DNA from: Nonomuraea sp. NBC_00507
GTDB taxonomy: Bacteria; Actinomycetota; Actinomycetes; Streptosporangiales; Streptosporangiaceae
Direction of reading: 5' to 3'
Length of the DNA: 64,000 nucleotides
NCBI RefSeq assembly: GCF_036013525.1
Contig: NZ_CP107853.1
Location: 9,920,001-9,984,000, forward strand
The notes under the pieces are model-generated. The model saw only the letters and a list, made by a program, of their open reading frames with translations. It did not search any database and was not told the DNA's origin. Of the stretch, positions 8,409-17,013 are shown in pieces. The position numbers were made by a program, and so were the translations under genes. Position 1 is the stretch's first letter. Each line of letters begins with the position of its first letter.

Positions 8409-9359
8409 ATGGCCGGCTTCCTCCTCCGCCGGATCGGCGGCATCGCCTTGACATTGCTGATCACGTCGTTCTTGGTCTTCGGTTCCGTCCATCTCGCCCC
8501 CGGTGACCCGGCGTCCTTCCTCCTGGGAGGCCGCTCGGCGTCACCGGCGGCCGTCGCGGCCATCAAAGAGCAGTACCACCTGAACGACCCGTTCCCGATC
8601 CAGTACGCGAAGTGGATCGAAGGTGTCGTCACCGGCGACTTCGGCAAGTCGGCGCAGTTCAGGCAGGACGTCGGCGGTCTCATCATGGCCCGGCTGCCGA
8701 CGACCCTGTGGCTCATCGGCTACGCCGGGGTGCTCATCATGATCGGAGGACTTGCGCTCGGTACGGTGGCCGCCCTGCGGCGGGGCGTCGTCGACCGGCT
8801 GGTCCTCGTCGGCACGGGCGTCGCCACCGCCACCCCGTCCTTCGTCGCCGCGATCGGGCTGATCTCGCTGTTCTCCATCCAGCTCGGCTGGTTCCCCGCC
8901 TTCGGCAACGGGAGCGGCCTCGGCGACCGGATCCACCATCTGACGCTCCCGGCGGCGGCGCTCGCCCTGACCTTCGTCGGCCTGCTGGCCCGCGTCACCC
9001 GGACGTCCATGCGGGAGGAGCTGGGACGCGAACACGTCGAGGTGGCCCGATCCCGCGGGGTCCCCGGCTCGGTCGTGGTACGGCGCCACGTGCTGCGCAA
9101 CGCCCTCGGCCCGGTCACCACCGTGTCCGGGACCATCGTCGCCGGCCTGCTGGTCGCCACCTCGATCGTGGAGACCGCCTTCGGCCTGTCCGGGGTCGGC
9201 CAGTTGCTCGTCAGCTCCGTCACCGTCAAGGACTTCCCGGTCGTGCAGGCGGTCAGCCTGCTGGTGGTGCTCGCCTTCGTCACCGCCAACCTCGTCGTCG
9301 ACCTGCTCCATCCGCTCATCGACCCCCGTCTGTCCCATCCGAAGGGCGGCACAGTATGA
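8409..9359 (+). CDS. peptide ABC transporter permease (DppB type)
   Basis: Integral membrane channel subunit, 316 residues, with about six membrane helices. It starts MAGFLLRRIGGIALTLLITS, has HLAPGDPASFLLG and the cytoplasmic EAA-like loop EVARSRGVPGSVVVRRHVLR, and ends with VVDLLHPLIDPRL, all standard for the DppB/OppB subfamily. The start lies 8 bp after the binding-protein stop, and its stop overlaps the start of the next permease as ATGA. It pairs with the DppC-type protein to form the transmembrane pore. Confidence 0.92.
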   Translation: MAGFLLRRIGGIALTLLITSFLVFGSVHLAPGDPASFLLGGRSASPAAVAAIKEQYHLNDPFPIQYAKWIEGVVTGDFGKSAQFRQDVGGLIMARLPTTLWLIGYAGVLIMIGGLALGTVAALRRGVVDRLVLVGTGVATATPSFVAAIGLISLFSIQLGWFPAFGNGSGLGDRIHHLTLPAAALALTFVGLLARVTRTSMREELGREHVEVARSRGVPGSVVVRRHVLRNALGPVTTVSGTIVAGLLVATSIVETAFGLSGVGQLLVSSVTVKDFPVVQAVSLLVVLAFVTANLVVDLLHPLIDPRLSHPKGGTV

Positions 9360-10222
9360 CCGCCGTACCCGTCCACCGGCGCAAGCTCCTCGCACCGCTG
9401 GCCCATCTCGTCACAGGCGACAAGCTCGTCGCAGCCGCCCTCGCCCTGCTGGCCCTGCTGATCGTGGCGGCGGTGTTCGCCCCGCTGATCGCACAGCACG
9501 ACCCCGACGCCGTAGATCTGTCAGCGACATTGAGCGGCTCCACTCCCGAGCATCCGCTGGGCGCGGACCAGTCCGGGCGGGACGTCCTGTCCCGGCTGAT
9601 CTATGGCGCCCGGACGGGGCTGCTCGGCCCGCTCATGGTCGTGATCGTGTCGACGGCGCTCGGCACACTGATCGGAGTGACGGCCGCCTGGTACGGCGGA
9701 GCCGTCGACTCCGTGCTGTCGCGCGCCATGGAGCTCGTCTTCTCCTTCCCCGCCCTGCTATTGGCGATCATCCTGGTTGCGGTCTTCGGCGTCGGGCTGA
9801 CCGCGCCGGTGATCGCGATGAGCCTCGCCTACGCGCCATACGTCGGCCGGTTGGCACGCAACGTGGCCCTGCAGGAGAAGGCCCGCCCCTACATCCAGGC
9901 GTACCGGGTGCAGGGCTGGTCCGGCTGGGTGATCTGCGTGAAGCACCTGCTGCCCAACATCGCGCCGCTGATCCTCGCCCAGTCCGCGATCAACTTCGGG
10001 TACGCGCTCATGGACCTCGCGGCGCTGTCCTTCCTCGGCTTCGGCGTGCAGCCACCCACGGCCGACTGGGGCGCGATGATCAACGAAGGTTCCACGTCCC
10101 TGCTCCAGGGCGCCATGCTGCCCTCCCTCGCCCCCGGCGTCGCCATCGTCGTCACCGTGGTCGCCTTCAGCCTCGTCGGCGAGTCCATCGCCGACCGCGT
10201 CGCACGGCGGGAGCAACGATGA
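9356..10222 (+). CDS. peptide ABC transporter permease (DppC type)
   Basis: Second channel subunit, 288 residues. An N-terminal helix (LALLALLIVAAVFAPLIA) is followed by the OppC-type motif HPLGADQSGRDVLSRLIYGA and the EAA loop YIQAYRVQGWSGWVICVKHL, with the C-terminal DLAALSFLGFGVQPPTADWG typical of the family. The ATG overlaps the upstream stop and its own TGA overlaps the start of the ATPase gene, which supports tight translational coupling across the operon. Confidence 0.92.
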   Translation: MTAVPVHRRKLLAPLAHLVTGDKLVAAALALLALLIVAAVFAPLIAQHDPDAVDLSATLSGSTPEHPLGADQSGRDVLSRLIYGARTGLLGPLMVVIVSTALGTLIGVTAAWYGGAVDSVLSRAMELVFSFPALLLAIILVAVFGVGLTAPVIAMSLAYAPYVGRLARNVALQEKARPYIQAYRVQGWSGWVICVKHLLPNIAPLILAQSAINFGYALMDLAALSFLGFGVQPPTADWGAMINEGSTSLLQGAMLPSLAPGVAIVVTVVAFSLVGESIADRVARREQR

Positions 10223-11187
10223 CCGCGCCACTACTGGAGATCGAGAACCTGACCGTGCGGCTCACGGGAGGCGGGGCCGCGCGCCCCATCGTCGACGGTG
10301 TCTCGCTGCACGTCGCGCGAGGCGAGGCCGTCGGCCTGGTCGGGGAATCCGGATCCGGCAAGTCCGTCACCTGCCGAGCGGCGCTGGGGCTGCTTCCTGA
10401 AGGGGCTGCGGCCACCGGCGCCCTGCGGCTGGACGGGGACGACATCCTGACGATGTCGCCCGTCCGGCTCCGCGAGCTGCGCCGCCAGGACGTCTCCATG
10501 ATCTTCCAGGACCCCAGGGCCTCCATCAACCCGCTGCGAAGGATCGGCGACTTCGTCACCGAGGGGATGCGGGCCGGCGGCGTGCTGCGTAAGGACGCGA
10601 TCAGGCAGGCCGAGGACCTGCTGGAGTCGGTCGGCATCCGCGAGCCGCGCGCGGCGCTGCGCAGGTATCCGCATGAGTTCTCCGGCGGCATGCTGCAGCG
10701 CGTGATGATCGCCGGCGCGCTCGCCGGAGAGCCCCGGCTGCTGCTGGCTGACGAGCCGACCACGGCGCTGGACGTCACCACCCAGGCCGAGGTGATCTCG
10801 ATCCTCACCCGCCTGCAGGCCGAGCGCGACATGGGGATGCTCTTCGTCACCCACGATCTGGAGCTGGCCGCGGCGATCTGCGACCGCATCTACGTGATGT
10901 ACGCGGGCCGGATCGTGGAGGCGCAGTCCGCCGAGGGGCTCTTCGGCCGGCCTCGCCACCCGTACACCGTGGGACTGCTGGCCGCGACCCCGCGGCTGGA
11001 CTCCGACCAGGCGCCGCACGGGGTCCCCGGGCGGCCGCTGTCGCTCGCCGAGGCGCCTGCCGGATGCGCGTTCGCGGCCCGGTGCGCCCACGCGCGGCCC
11101 CGGTGCGGCGAAGGGAAGCCCGTCCGGCGGGACGTCGACGGCGCCCAGGTGGCCTGCCTGCGCGTGGAGGAGCTGATCGATGAGTGA
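10219..11187 (+). CDS. peptide ABC transporter ATP-binding protein (DppD type)
   Basis: Cytoplasmic ATPase subunit, 322 residues. Walker A is GESGSGKS near residue 44, the signature is FSGGMLQRV, Walker B with catalytic Glu is LLLADEPTTALD, and the switch His is in FVTHDLELA. The C-terminal oligopeptide-transporter extension contains GCAFAARCAHARPRCGEGKP, whose cysteine spacing matches the iron-sulfur-binding tail seen in Dpp/Opp ATPases. Start and stop overlap the neighbours. It works as a heterodimer with the next gene product. Confidence 0.92.
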   Translation: MTAPLLEIENLTVRLTGGGAARPIVDGVSLHVARGEAVGLVGESGSGKSVTCRAALGLLPEGAAATGALRLDGDDILTMSPVRLRELRRQDVSMIFQDPRASINPLRRIGDFVTEGMRAGGVLRKDAIRQAEDLLESVGIREPRAALRRYPHEFSGGMLQRVMIAGALAGEPRLLLADEPTTALDVTTQAEVISILTRLQAERDMGMLFVTHDLELAAAICDRIYVMYAGRIVEAQSAEGLFGRPRHPYTVGLLAATPRLDSDQAPHGVPGRPLSLAEAPAGCAFAARCAHARPRCGEGKPVRRDVDGAQVACLRVEELIDE

Positions 11188-12082
11188 GCACGCGCTGGAG
11201 GTCGAGGGCCTGCGCAGGACGTTCGGCGACCATGTCGCCGTCGACGGCGTCTCCTTCTCGCTGCCTCCCGGCGGCTCCCTGGCCATCGTGGGCGAGTCGG
11301 GGTCAGGGAAGACGACCACCGCGCGGATGCTCGTCGGCCTCGAACGGCCGGACGCCGGCCGGATCCGCGTCGGCGGGCGGGACCGCTCGCACGCCGTGCG
11401 CGGCCGGGCCACCAGGCTGGCCCACGCCAGGGAGATCCAGATGGTCTTTCAAGACCCCTACCTCTCGCTCGACCCCCGCGTCACCGTCGCCGGGTGCGTC
11501 GAGGAGCCGCTGCGCCTGCACTTCTCCATGAGCCCAGCGCAACGCCGGGCCCGGCGCGACGAACTGCTGGCACGAGTCGGCATCGGCCAACGCGAGGCAG
11601 GCACGCTCCCCAGGCGGCTGTCCGGTGGCCAGCGCCAGCGGGTCGCGATCGCCCGCGCGCTGGCGACCGCGCCGAAGGTGCTGATCCTGGACGAGGCGAC
11701 CGCCGCACTCGACGTGTCCATCCAGGCCCAGATCCTCGACCTGCTGGCGGAGATCCGCCGTGACACTGGCGTCGCATACCTCTTCGTCACACACAACCTG
11801 GCGCTTGTCCGGCACGTCGCCGACGACATCCTCGTCCTCTATCAGGGACGGGCAGTCGAGACAGGCCAGACCCCGGACGTACTGGCCGCACCCGACCACC
11901 CGTACACCAGGCTGCTGCTCCACTCCGTGCCGCGACCCGGCTGGGACCCGGCCAGGATCGCAGCCGACCGGCGCGCCCTCGCGGCCGCTCTGCGGAAGAC
12001 GCCGCCCGCTCCGACGCCCTCGACGTCCCTTCGTTCTCACGCCGCAGAAACCGACTCCACGGAAAGGAGTGCGGCCGAGTGA
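11180..12082 (+). CDS. peptide ABC transporter ATP-binding protein (DppF type)
   Basis: Partner ATPase, 300 residues. Walker A GESGSGKTT, Q-loop MVFQDPYLSLDPR, signature LSGGQRQRVAIA, Walker B LILDEATAALD and switch FVTHNLAL are all present. The C-terminus is shorter than in classical DppF and ends in a Ser/Thr-rich tail rather than the Cys-containing extension, which the partner keeps. Its start lies 8 bp inside the DppD gene and its stop overlaps the GTG of the amidase. Confidence 0.9.
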   Translation: MSEHALEVEGLRRTFGDHVAVDGVSFSLPPGGSLAIVGESGSGKTTTARMLVGLERPDAGRIRVGGRDRSHAVRGRATRLAHAREIQMVFQDPYLSLDPRVTVAGCVEEPLRLHFSMSPAQRRARRDELLARVGIGQREAGTLPRRLSGGQRQRVAIARALATAPKVLILDEATAALDVSIQAQILDLLAEIRRDTGVAYLFVTHNLALVRHVADDILVLYQGRAVETGQTPDVLAAPDHPYTRLLLHSVPRPGWDPARIAADRRALAAALRKTPPAPTPSTSLRSHAAETDSTERSAAE

Positions 12083-13494
12083 CCGACCTCCCCTACCTTC
12101 CCGCAACCGACGCCTTGCGGATGTTCCGCTCGCGCGAGCTGTCTCCCGTCGAACTGATGACCGCGCTCATCGAGCGGGCCGAGGCCGTCGAGCCCCAGGT
12201 CAACGCGATGAGCGAGCACATGTTCAACGAGGCGCTCCTCCAGGCGGAGCAGGCTGAGCGCGCCTACCGCGCCGGCTGCCCGCGCCCCCTGGAGGGGATT
12301 CCCACCGCCACGAAGGACGAGCAGCCGATCGCAGGACGGATCGCCTCGGACGGCTCGCTGGCCCACGCCAGCCACGTGGCCGAGGTCACCCACCCGGTCG
12401 TCGAACGGATCGTCGCCGCGGGCGGCATCGTGCACGCCCGCACGACCACTCCGGAGTTCTGCTGCGCCGCGTTCACGCACTCGAAGCTGTGGGGCGTCAC
12501 CCGCAACCCGTGGAACCTCGACTATTCCCCTGGCGGCTCCTCGGGCGGTTCCGGTGCGGTGCTCGCCTCTGGCACCGCCGTTCTCGCCACCGGCTCCGAC
12601 ATCGGCGGCTCGATCCGGCTGCCCGCCGCCAACACCGGCACCGTCGGTTACAAGCCGCCCTACGGCCGGGTGCCGGCGATGCCGCCGTTCAACCTCGACC
12701 ACTACTGCCACGACGGGCCGATGGCCCGCACCGTCGCCGACTGCGCGCTGCTGCAGAACGTCATCGCCGGCCCGCACCCTCACGATGTGGTCTCGCTCCG
12801 CCCCGCCGTCCGGATCCCCGACAGGCTGGGCGACGTGGCCGGGATGCGCATCGCGTACGCACCCAACCTGGGCGACTGGGAGATCGAGCCGGACATCGCC
12901 GCCAACACCCTGGCCGTGGCCGACGCGTTACGGGAGGCCGGGGCGGTCGTCGAGGAAGTCGCGGTCGGGCTGCGCCGCGCCGACGTCATGCGCGCCGCCT
13001 TCATCCACTTCGGCGCCGTCTTCGGCCCCATGGTCGGCCGGATCGCCGCCGCGCACGGTGACACGCTCACCCGGTACGCGCTGGACTTCGCCGCGCAAGC
13101 CAGGACCACGTACGAGCGGGGCGGTGGCTTCCTGGCCGGCCTGGAGATGGAGGCGGCGATCTACCGCCCGATCGGCGAGCTACTCGACCGCTACGACGCG
13201 CTGATCTGTCCGACCACCGGCGGGCCCGGCCTGCGGGCGGGCGAGGAGTATGTCGACACCAAACTCACCGTGAACGGCGTCGAGCTCGACCACTACATGG
13301 AGTACTCGCTCACCACGGTCTTCAACATCGCCAGCCGCTGCCCGGTGCTCAACGTGCCCTCCGGACGTGCCTCCAACGGCGTGCCGACCGGCGTGCAGAT
13401 CGTCGGCCGCAGCTACGAAGACGCCACCGTCTTCCACGTCGGCGCCGCCGTCGAACACGTCCGCCCTTGGACGCACCGCCCGGAATCGCTTTGA
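12079..13494 (+). CDS. amidase (amidase signature family)
   Basis: Hydrolyses a carboxamide to acid and ammonia or amine. The Ser-cisSer-Lys triad is visible: Lys in TATKDEQPIAG, the Gly/Ser-rich GGSSGGSGAVLASG with the bridging serine, and the nucleophile Ser in SDIGGSIRLPAANTG. The C-terminal NGVPTGVQIVGRSYEDATVF strand is typical. 471 residues is the normal length. The GTG start overlaps the ATPase stop (GTGA) and is preceded by AAAGGAGTGCGG. Co-transcription with a peptide importer suggests it acts on the imported substrate in the cytoplasm; no signal peptide is present. Debris of a second amidase lies at 5180-5480. Confidence 0.92.
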   Translation: MTDLPYLPATDALRMFRSRELSPVELMTALIERAEAVEPQVNAMSEHMFNEALLQAEQAERAYRAGCPRPLEGIPTATKDEQPIAGRIASDGSLAHASHVAEVTHPVVERIVAAGGIVHARTTTPEFCCAAFTHSKLWGVTRNPWNLDYSPGGSSGGSGAVLASGTAVLATGSDIGGSIRLPAANTGTVGYKPPYGRVPAMPPFNLDHYCHDGPMARTVADCALLQNVIAGPHPHDVVSLRPAVRIPDRLGDVAGMRIAYAPNLGDWEIEPDIAANTLAVADALREAGAVVEEVAVGLRRADVMRAAFIHFGAVFGPMVGRIAAAHGDTLTRYALDFAAQARTTYERGGGFLAGLEMEAAIYRPIGELLDRYDALICPTTGGPGLRAGEEYVDTKLTVNGVELDHYMEYSLTTVFNIASRCPVLNVPSGRASNGVPTGVQIVGRSYEDATVFHVGAAVEHVRPWTHRPESL

Positions 13495-13525
13495 TCACTC
13501 CGCTCACGCGAGAAGGAGAAACCAC

Positions 13526-15154
13526 ATGACCGCCCCCGCCGACCTCGTCTTCCGCGGCGGCCCGGTGCACACGCTCGGACCGGTGCGCCCCACGGCCACA
13601 GCGATCGCCGTCCGCGACGGCCGGATCGTCGCCGTCGGCGACCACCCCGACGTGCGGCCCCTGATCGGCCGCGGCACCGAGGTCGTCGACCTGGCCGGCC
13701 GCGCCCTGCTCCCGGGCTTCCAGGACGCCCACGTGCACCCCGTCCTGGCCGGCCTCACCATGATCCAGTGCGACCTGCATGACGCCCGCGATGCGGTCAA
13801 GGCGGTCACGGCCATCCGCGCGTACGCCGAGGCGAACCCGGAGGCCGAATGGATCAGCGGGGGTGGCTGGTCCATGGAGTGGTTCCCGGGCGGAACCCCC
13901 AGCAGGCGCCTGCTGGACACGGTGGTGCCCGACCGGCCCGTCCACTTGATCAACCGGGACGGCCACGGCGCCTGGGTCAACACCCGGGCGCTGGAGCTGA
14001 GCGGTGTCGACGCGAGCACTCCCGACCCGGCGGACGGGCGGATCGAGCGAGAGGCCGGCGGCGCGCCGCAGGGAACCCTCCACGAGGGCGCATCGCACCT
14101 GGTCGGCCGGCACGTCCCCGAGCCGACGGCGGAGATGATGCTGCGGGCGCTCCAGGCCGGCCAGCGGAGACTGCACGCCGCCGGCGTGACCGCCTGGCAG
14201 GACGCGATGGTCGATCCGAAGGTGCAGCGCGCCTACCTGGCGGCGGCCGAGTCGGGGCTGCTCACCGCCCGGGTGGTCGGCGCGCTGTGGTGGGATCGCG
14301 ACAGGGGTGAGGAGCAGATCCCCGAGCTGCTCGCCCGCAAGGACGAGGTGGGCCGGTTCCGCACCACCAGCGTCAAGATCATGCAGGACGGCGTGGTGGA
14401 GAACTTCACCGCCGCGATGACCTCCTCCTATCTCAACGGGTGCGGGTGCCTGACCGGCAACCGAGGGCTCAGTTTCGTCGATCCTGAGGCGTTGCGCGGG
14501 TGCGTCACCCGCCTGGACGCCGAGGGCTTCCAGGTCCACGTGCACGCCGTCGGCGATCGGGCGGTCCGGGACGCTCTGGACGCGTTCGAGGCGGCGCGCG
14601 CCGCCAATGGTGCCAACGACCACCGTCATCACATCGCCCATCTGCAGGTCGTGCACCCGGACGACGTGCCGCGGTTCGCCGCGCTCGGCATCACCGCCAA
14701 CGTGCAGCCGTTGTGGGCGGCACACGAGCCGCAGATGGACGCGCTGACCATCCCGTTCCTCGGCCCGGAACGGGCGGCCTGGCAGTACCCGTTCGGGGAT
14801 CTCGTCCGTGCCGGCGCCCCGCTCGCGGCGGGCAGCGACTGGCCGGTCAGCAGCCCCGACCCGTTCCTGGGCATCCACGTCGCCGTCAATCGAACGCCTC
14901 CGGGCGGGAACGCCGAGGTGTTCCTGCCGGAACAGCGGCTGAGCCTGACAGCCGCGCTGGTCGCCTACACGCTCGGCACGGCGCGGTTGAACCACCTGAA
15001 CGCCCGGACGGGCACCATCGACAAGGGCAAGCTGGCCGACTTGGTGGTCACGGACCGCGACCCGTACGCCGTCCCGCCCGACGAGCTCGCCGGGACGTCG
15101 GTGCTGGCCACCTACGTCGAAGGCGAGCGCGTCCACACTGATCCGGCCTTTTGA
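13526..15154 (+). CDS. metal-dependent amidohydrolase, YtcJ/exoenzyme-regulatory type
   Basis: Amidohydrolase-fold enzyme of 542 residues that hydrolyses C-N bonds in amides or cyclic compounds. Metal ligands can be followed along the barrel: DAHVHP (HxH) near residue 70, the lysine strand VKIMQDG, HVHAVGDRA, HHIAHLQV and AGSDWPV (Asp). It starts with the beta-sandwich ADLVFRGGPVHT and ends with the sandwich return AGTSVLATYVEGERVHTD. ATG 13526 follows AGAAGGAGAAACC, 31 bp after the amidase. It closes the importer-amidase operon, since a strong hairpin follows. It is the intact relative of the deleted gene at 3507-4316. Confidence 0.9.
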   Translation: MTAPADLVFRGGPVHTLGPVRPTATAIAVRDGRIVAVGDHPDVRPLIGRGTEVVDLAGRALLPGFQDAHVHPVLAGLTMIQCDLHDARDAVKAVTAIRAYAEANPEAEWISGGGWSMEWFPGGTPSRRLLDTVVPDRPVHLINRDGHGAWVNTRALELSGVDASTPDPADGRIEREAGGAPQGTLHEGASHLVGRHVPEPTAEMMLRALQAGQRRLHAAGVTAWQDAMVDPKVQRAYLAAAESGLLTARVVGALWWDRDRGEEQIPELLARKDEVGRFRTTSVKIMQDGVVENFTAAMTSSYLNGCGCLTGNRGLSFVDPEALRGCVTRLDAEGFQVHVHAVGDRAVRDALDAFEAARAANGANDHRHHIAHLQVVHPDDVPRFAALGITANVQPLWAAHEPQMDALTIPFLGPERAAWQYPFGDLVRAGAPLAAGSDWPVSSPDPFLGIHVAVNRTPPGGNAEVFLPEQRLSLTAALVAYTLGTARLNHLNARTGTIDKGKLADLVVTDRDPYAVPPDELAGTSVLATYVEGERVHTDPAF

Positions 15155-15171
15155 CGGCCCCAACCGGAAGC

Positions 15172-15200
15172 GCGGGCGAGGGCCGCACGGCCTCGCCCGC
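15172..15200 (+). terminator. hairpin after the peptide-importer operon
   Basis: GCGGGCGAG pairs perfectly with CTCGCCCGC, extended by GGCC pairing around a one-base bulge, with a small loop. It lies 18 bp past the amidohydrolase stop. There is no T-tract, which is usual for actinobacterial terminators. Predicted from complementarity only. Confidence 0.55.
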
Positions 15201-15256
15201 AGCGATTGCGCCAAGCAGGCCCGGCCTGATGCGCTGGCCAAGCGTGCAGGCGGGCC

Positions 15257-15512
15257 TTACAGGGTGACGGCGGTGGTCAGGCGGATGTCGTCGAGCGCGT
15301 GGCCGATCTGGAGGACGTAGTCACCACGAACCAGATGCCATCCATTGTCGGTCCAGATCTCGGCCGCGCGGCGCGGGATGTCGATGGAGACAGTGGTGCT
15401 CGTGCCTGGGCCAACTTCAGCGACGGCGAACCCGGCCAGCGGGCGGGCCGCGAAGCGTCTGGCACCCTTGGCGCCAGATAGACCCGCACAACCTCGCGTT
15501 CCTGCTTGAGGA
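15257..15512 (-). pseudogene. GH3 beta-glucosidase C-terminal (Fn3-like) fragment
   Basis: The minus strand encodes EREVVRVYLAPRVPDASRP and, after a one-base frameshift near 15436, PLAGFAVAEVGPG, TVSIDIPRRAAEIW and DYVLQIGHALDDIRLTTAV before a stop. This is the fibronectin-III-like tail that ends GH3 beta-glucosidases, where VVQVYLAP, RPxRxLVGFxRV, PGE and SSRDIRLTA are conserved. The catalytic domains are absent. The fragment joins directly, at about 15512, to a transposase fragment reading into it, so an insertion plus deletion removed the rest of the gene. Confidence 0.8.
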
Positions 15513-15970
15513 TCTCCCAAACGGTGGAGGGCGCGACCTTGATACCGAGGGTGGTGAGCTCGCCGTGCACGCGCCGGTAGCCCCATGACGGATTCTCTTT
15601 GACCAGCCGTAGAACGAGATCGCCGATGGAGCGCACGGTAGCGGCCATCCGGGCCGCTTCTTCCGACACATGCGAGCATGGCGCTTGCTGGCCAGATCGC
15701 TGGTGCCAGCGAAGGACGGTGTCCGGGCGGATGAGGAGCCGGAGCCCGCGCAGGACTTCGCGCGGCAGCGACGTCAGGAGAGCCGCGAGGAACGCCCGGT
15801 CCTCCGGGGCGAATCTCGCCCTGGTGCCGACGCCGAGTTGCCGTTCCGAAATGGTGATCTGGTGTCGCAGGGCAAGGATCTCGACATCCTTGTCTCGATC
15901 TCCCAGCGGCAGCGGCCGCAGTGCGGCAAAGGCGTTCGTGACAGTCAGGTAGGCCAGACGGAAGAGCACG
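15513..15970 (-). pseudogene. IS3-like transposase/integrase N-terminal fragment
   Basis: The frame reads LALRHQITISERQLG, RFAPEDRAFLAALLTSLPRE, LLIRPDTVLRWHQRSGQQAP, LVKENPSWGYRRVHGELTTL and VAPSTVWEILKQ, the N-terminal and helix-turn-helix part of actinobacterial rve-type transposases. The sequence stops before the DDE core and continues without a break into a GH3 glucosidase tail at about 15512. A GTG near 15970 is the probable original start. Only a 5' part of the element remains. Confidence 0.8.
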
Positions 15971-16037
15971 GATGATCATTTTGCCCTCCCCCGGTGGCTG
16001 TCGGCAGCCGGAACAGGTACACGTCGCGACGCCGTTC

Positions 16038-16071
16038 GACCTGCACGGATGGCGTTATCGGCAAGTACAGT
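16038..16071. repeat. 34-bp repeated sequence, copy A
   Basis: This stretch matches 30187-30220 at 29 of 34 positions in the same orientation; all five differences are single substitutions, four of them transitions. Copy A lies about 70-100 bp upstream of the transposase fragment's start, copy B just downstream of another transposase tail. It may be a conserved end or leader of the same insertion-sequence family. No function is claimed. Confidence 0.5.
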
Positions 16072-16213
16072 CTGCCACTGAGTCGTCGTTCATCACCGCG
16101 GCACGGCAGGCGGGACGGCTTGTGTGCGGCTGGGAACTTCGACTCGGCGAGCAACGCGACCAACTGGAGCGCCGGATGCCCCGGCGCTCCTCTCGTTCCG
16201 GATCTGAGCCGGG

Positions 16214-17013
16214 TCAGGACACGGGGGCTCCGTAGACGCCCATCTCGTAAATGGAGTACCCCCACGTTGTCTTGCGCCGTACGCCCTGCATGCGGACGTA
16301 CTGCACGGCCTCATCCTCGGTGATCCGGATCACGTCGTTGCCGCACGTGTCCGGACGCTGGGTGGAGGCGGTGGTCCAGGTGGCGCCGTCGGCGGAGGTC
16401 TGGATCCGGTACTCAGCCGCGCAGGCGTTCTCCCAGGCCAGGGTCACGGCCGCGACCTTCGCCGGTGCGGCGAGCTTGACCTGCACCCATTCGTTGTCGG
16501 AGTAGCCGGAAGCCCAGCGGGTGCCCATAAGACCGTCGTTGACGTGCCGGGCGGCGAGCCGGTCGAGGCCCTGCTCCACGCTCGACGCGGTCGCCGTGCC
16601 GTCCAGAGCGAGGTTCTTGCCGCCGCCGGCGACGTCCCACAGCTGGATCCGGACGTCAGCCTGGACCAAGAAGACGTCGAGGACCCCGTCGCCAACCTTG
16701 GGCTGGACCGAACCCCAGGTGTTGCGCGGCGGGCTGACCCGGACCGCGCGGGCCTGCTGCTGCAGTTCCCGGGAGTCGGCGAGCAACGCGTCGGCCCTGG
16801 TCGTGTCCCCGGCCTGCCGGGCTTCGAGCGCGTCGAGCATGGCGACCATCACCCTGCCCCACAGCTCGGTGGCGGTCAGCCAGGGCGCGGCGTCGTCGGT
16901 GAATCCCTTCTCCACCGCGCCACCGCGAATGGTGGCCGGGGCCGCGGCGTTCTCCGCGTCCTGCAGGAGCGGCTCGAAGTTCTGCGCCTGGAGGCGGACC
17001 TCATAGGTTGTTT
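16214..17013 (-). pseudogene. GH84 beta-N-acetylglucosaminidase C-terminal fragment with F5/8C (CBM32) domain
   Basis: The open minus-strand frame begins abruptly with TYEVRLQAQNFEPLLQDAEN, two codons after a stop, and continues through LWGRVMVAMLDALEARQAGD and PPRNTWGSVQPKVGDGVLDV, the post-catalytic helical region of secreted GH84 enzymes. A galactose-binding-like F5/8C module follows (NLALDGTATASSVEQGLDR to YSIYEMGVYGAPVS). The signal peptide and catalytic domain are missing; the 5' edge at about 17013 abuts the truncated lipoprotein/XRE chimera. An internal ATG could start a 233-residue product, but it would be only the tail. Confidence 0.75.

Noticed and set aside
7120..8454. 444-residue minus-strand open frame opposite the peptide-binding protein and permease
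   Set aside because: A GC-rich antisense shadow: Val/Gly/Asp/Arg-rich, no motif, no ribosome site, and the plus strand has a clear family 5 binding protein and permease.
15945..16265. 106-residue minus-strand frame upstream of the transposase fragment
   Set aside because: Not protein-like and crosses the IS boundary; only the repeated 34-bp segment inside it seems meaningful.
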